This document shows, piece after piece, positions 5,810 through 7,934 of a stretch of 7,934 nucleotides of DNA; positions within the stretch are counted from its first letter, which is position 1; each line of letters starts with the position of its first letter. The notes under the pieces were generated by a model. The model worked only from the letters and a program-made list of their open reading frames with translations, had not been told where the DNA came from and did no database searches. The DNA is from an uncultured Lachnospiraceae bacterium (GTDB lineage: Bacteria > Bacillota > Clostridia > Lachnospirales > Lachnospiraceae), in contig CAMWYL010000143.1 in the NCBI GenBank assembly GCA_947178465.1, positions 1 through 7,934 on the forward strand. Direction: 5' to 3'. The position numbers and the translations under genes are program-made.

Positions 5810-7186
5810 TTATGATACCGTTGGGTTATCGATAATACCGATAAACAGCGGTATTTCTTTTTCCATATCCATTATGATATAGAGAAACGGCTCATCAAAG
5901 TACACATCCTTCGGCTCCTCCTCCGGCTGTATCAACGCCATCGCTCGCATTACAACCTCGGTAGCCGCAGCCGCCTCCGTGCCCTCTTCATCCACGATGA
6001 TTTTTGCCTTTTGGCGGACAAGATCAATATAAATATTGTTGTCAGCCTGTCCCAGTCGGTCAAAATTTGCGGCTGTTCCATCAAAAGCATCCTGCAATCC
6101 CATTTGCTGCAAACTGTCATTTAGTATACGGTCAAAGGTGATTTCAAATTTGGGGATTTTCAAATTGACTGTTGCAGTCTGTACATTTGCGATAAGTTCA
6201 TGTATGACTTCAATGGTCAACCTATTATACAGCTCTCTTGTGGTATCCTGCCCCGTCGGCTTCAGTGCCACAAAGGATAAATTCGAATCCATGTATGGCA
6301 GGACAACACCCTCCGAAAAATCATTTGCAATATATTGCAGCCTTTTTTCGTAGTGATTCATCATATCCGTTTCAATGATACTTCCGTCCGCAAGCTTGAA
6401 GCTCTCGACATGCGTCTCATATGACGCAAAGGGAGTACACCATTTTGCCTTAAAATAAACGGTATTGAAAAGCGCAAGGCAGGCAGCTGTGTCCAACGGC
6501 TCCTCCATCATCTCCGGAATCAGTCCGTTCGTATTCTTCTCCACCCAGTTATTTATGTTATTCATGGTGTCTGTGCTTGAAATATCTGATTGAAACACTT
6601 CCGCATCCAGAAACGATTTCACGCGGCCAAGCCAATCATCATTCACGGCAAACTGATTATCAATCCATGCCGAGTTCGCAATCGCAAGCGTCATATCCTG
6701 TGTGTCCGCAGGCAGCGTATTCATCATATTATCCGCAAACACTTCCATCTCCGCACCCAACACCTCTCGAAATTCCTCGTAGGTATTGCCGTCAGCGCCC
6801 ATCCCCGCCATCGAGAGCGCAAGATAAGCCGATACCGGTGAAAGCACGGGATTTTCCTCGTCCGTGTTTTCGGCAAACAGCGCATAACAGAACTTCTGAA
6901 GGGAAGCATAGTCCTTAATGGCATAGTCGATGCATACCCCATTGTTATTGTTCTCCATCAGATTAATCACCGGATTGTTTCCCGTATCTGTCGCCATGTT
7001 ATCTCTCCCTTCCCTGTCCGATGCAACAGCCGCAACATTATCGTTTCCGGTGTTGCCCCCCTCTTCTTCCCGCTGCATCGCATTTACCTCCGCACCGACA
7101 TTCCGTGCGCTGCTGCTGTCGGCACACGCGCAGAACAGTGCCGGAACGGCCGTCATTATTATTGCTGCCAAAATTTTTTTCTTCAT
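5810..7186 (-). CDS. serpin-family lipoprotein (predicted surface protease inhibitor)
   Basis: A 458-residue lipoprotein. The signal peptide (MKKKILAAIIMTAVPALF) ends in a lipobox FCAC with lipidated C21. Residues 22-85 are a low-complexity, Asn/Gly/Asp-rich spacer that would hold the domain away from the membrane. A full serpin fold of about 370 residues follows: NPVLSPVSAYLALSMAGMGA (112-131), the shutter/strand motif LFNTVYFKAKW (239-249), strand LKIPKFEI (342-349), and the C-terminal DEPFLYII (431-438). The reactive-loop hinge GTEAAAAT (402-409) has small residues where inhibitory serpins need them, so it should trap a protease rather than be inert. Counting 17 residues from E404 puts P1 at Q420, with PEEEP following; this loop is about two residues longer than that of human alpha-1-antitrypsin, so P1 could be anywhere from Q420 to E422. 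The start is ATG 7186 with GGAGG 7 bases upstream. It follows the DUF1287 gene by 15 bases in an operon. Confidence 0.93.
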   Translation of the reverse strand: MKKKILAAIIMTAVPALFCACADSSSARNVGAEVNAMQREEEGGNTGNDNVAAVASDREGRDNMATDTGNNPVINLMENNNNGVCIDYAIKDYASLQKFCYALFAENTDEENPVLSPVSAYLALSMAGMGADGNTYEEFREVLGAEMEVFADNMMNTLPADTQDMTLAIANSAWIDNQFAVNDDWLGRVKSFLDAEVFQSDISSTDTMNNINNWVEKNTNGLIPEMMEEPLDTAACLALFNTVYFKAKWCTPFASYETHVESFKLADGSIIETDMMNHYEKRLQYIANDFSEGVVLPYMDSNLSFVALKPTGQDTTRELYNRLTIEVIHELIANVQTATVNLKIPKFEITFDRILNDSLQQMGLQDAFDGTAANFDRLGQADNNIYIDLVRQKAKIIVDEEGTEAAAATEVVMRAMALIQPEEEPKDVYFDEPFLYIIMDMEKEIPLFIGIIDNPTVS

Positions 7187-7201
7187 ATATTTACCTCCGG
7201 A

Positions 7202-7867
7202 TTAGCTGACGCGGTAATGCCCCACGATTCGTCCCCATGTCTCCAAAATGTCCTCCTCATAGTCTGCCTGTATGGGGTTTGCGTTGTGAATGACAAACGG
7301 AATTCCGTCCTTATTGCGCTTATCCGAAACAATCCCGATATGATTTTCGAATATCACAATGTCACCGCCCTGCCATGCTTCTATATCATATACGTCCGTG
7401 GTAAGGGAATTTGTGGTATTTTTGAAAAAAATTTTTAAATTCCGAACGCGGCGGAAATCTATATTCTTATCCGGCTCCGTTATCCCATAAGCATCCGGGT
7501 GACTCAAAATATCCTCGTTCACCAGCTCCATCAGGTCATAGCCCGCTCCCAACAGTGCATAGGCAACCACATCGGTACAGACGCCGTATTCGTCATCAGG
7601 ATAGCCGGTCCCATAATATTTACTCTTATATTGCGGATTGGTCTGAATATAGTCCCGCGCGCTCTGCAGAATATCCGTCTGATCGTCTGTCTGGTCTCCG
7701 TCCTTGTCAACAACGCTTACATACGGCGTAATTCCAAAGTGCTCTGAAACGTATGTCTTATGCGGAATATAGTTATACCGATACAGTATGGCAACTCCCC
7801 ACGAGAGAAGTCCGACAGCCGCAAGGATTATCAGAACCGCCGCCAATCGCTTTCTTTTTCCCTTCAA
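7202..7867 (-). CDS. membrane-anchored DUF1287 protein (NlpC/P60-like fold)
   Basis: A 221-residue protein from the preferred TTG start at 7867, which has AGGAG 8 bases upstream; a TTG at 7885 would add six residues but overlaps the end of the gene before it. A basic N-terminus (KGKRKR) and one hydrophobic segment (about residues 9-29) anchor it with the rest outside. The DUF1287 pattern is clear: YYGTGYPDDEYGVCTDVVAYAL, NIDFRRVRNLKIFF, WQGGDIVIFENHIGIVSD, VIHNANP and GHYR near the end. Family members have an NlpC/P60-like cysteine peptidase core. The likely nucleophile is C97 in GVCTDVV, with H176 in NHIGIVSD and H194 in VIHN as possible partners. A wall-peptide hydrolase role is inference from the fold. 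An acidic loop DKDGDQTDDQTD (54-65) resembles a calcium-binding EF-hand loop. It shares an operon with the downstream serpin (15-base gap). Confidence 0.85.
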   Translation of the reverse strand: MKGKRKRLAAVLIILAAVGLLSWGVAILYRYNYIPHKTYVSEHFGITPYVSVVDKDGDQTDDQTDILQSARDYIQTNPQYKSKYYGTGYPDDEYGVCTDVVAYALLGAGYDLMELVNEDILSHPDAYGITEPDKNIDFRRVRNLKIFFKNTTNSLTTDVYDIEAWQGGDIVIFENHIGIVSDKRNKDGIPFVIHNANPIQADYEEDILETWGRIVGHYRVS

Positions 7868-7881
7868 CTTGACAGCTCCTC

Positions 7882-7934
7882 TCAACGCCCGAAGGCGGTC
7901 TCATTCAGATTTATCAGCTCCATTGTGTCCATAT
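7882..7934 (-). CDS. last codons of an unidentified upstream gene
   Basis: On the minus strand an open frame enters at the window edge and reads MDTMELINLNETAFGR before TGA at 7884-7882. The stop lies 14 bases before the TTG start of the DUF1287 gene, with that gene's AGGAG in between, which is typical operon spacing. Only about 16 residues are visible, so no function can be given, and the frame might also be non-coding. Confidence 0.4.
   Translation of the reverse strand, partial: MDTMELINLNETAFGR

Overview
The window looks like chromosomal DNA from an anaerobic, Gram-positive, medium-GC member of the Clostridia, most like a Lachnospiraceae-type organism. This is inferred from strong GGAGG-type ribosome binding sites, several extended -10 promoters, three lipoproteins with short lipoboxes, and a cytosolic [FeFe]-hydrogenase-like protein. 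No rRNA, tRNA, CRISPR array, transposase or phage gene is visible. No gene-free stretch exceeds about 200 bases.

Left part (1-2412). A minus-strand acetolactate synthase large subunit (ilvB-like) runs off the left edge with its last roughly 100 codons missing. Divergent from it is an AraC-type regulator fused to a GyrI-like effector-binding domain. Two good sigma-A-type promoters stand back to back in the 192-base gap, with their -35 boxes only 8 bases apart.

Middle (2413-5204). A small SH3-domain lipoprotein on the plus strand ends in a textbook rho-independent terminator. It is followed by an unexplained 95-base palindromic element of nested and alternative hairpins. Next comes the most notable gene, on the minus strand: a soluble protein joining a two-cluster ferredoxin domain, a degenerate [FeFe]-hydrogenase H-cluster domain, a further four-cysteine Fe-S domain, and a complete methyl-accepting chemotaxis signalling hairpin. 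It has the build of a cytoplasmic hydrogen or redox chemoreceptor rather than an enzyme.

Right part (5205-7934). Divergent from the hydrogenase-chemoreceptor is an unrecognised acidic, helical lipoprotein. Convergent to that is a minus-strand operon: the last codons of an unidentified gene at the right edge, a membrane-anchored DUF1287 protein (NlpC/P60-like cysteine peptidase fold), and a lipoprotein serpin with an inhibitory-type hinge. The last two are 15 bases apart and clearly co-transcribed, suggesting a cell-surface wall-processing or protease-control function.

The genes do not form one pathway. The strongest candidate for an under-described system is the hydrogenase-like chemoreceptor. 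The serpin/DUF1287 pair and the palindromic element at 2954-3048 come next.
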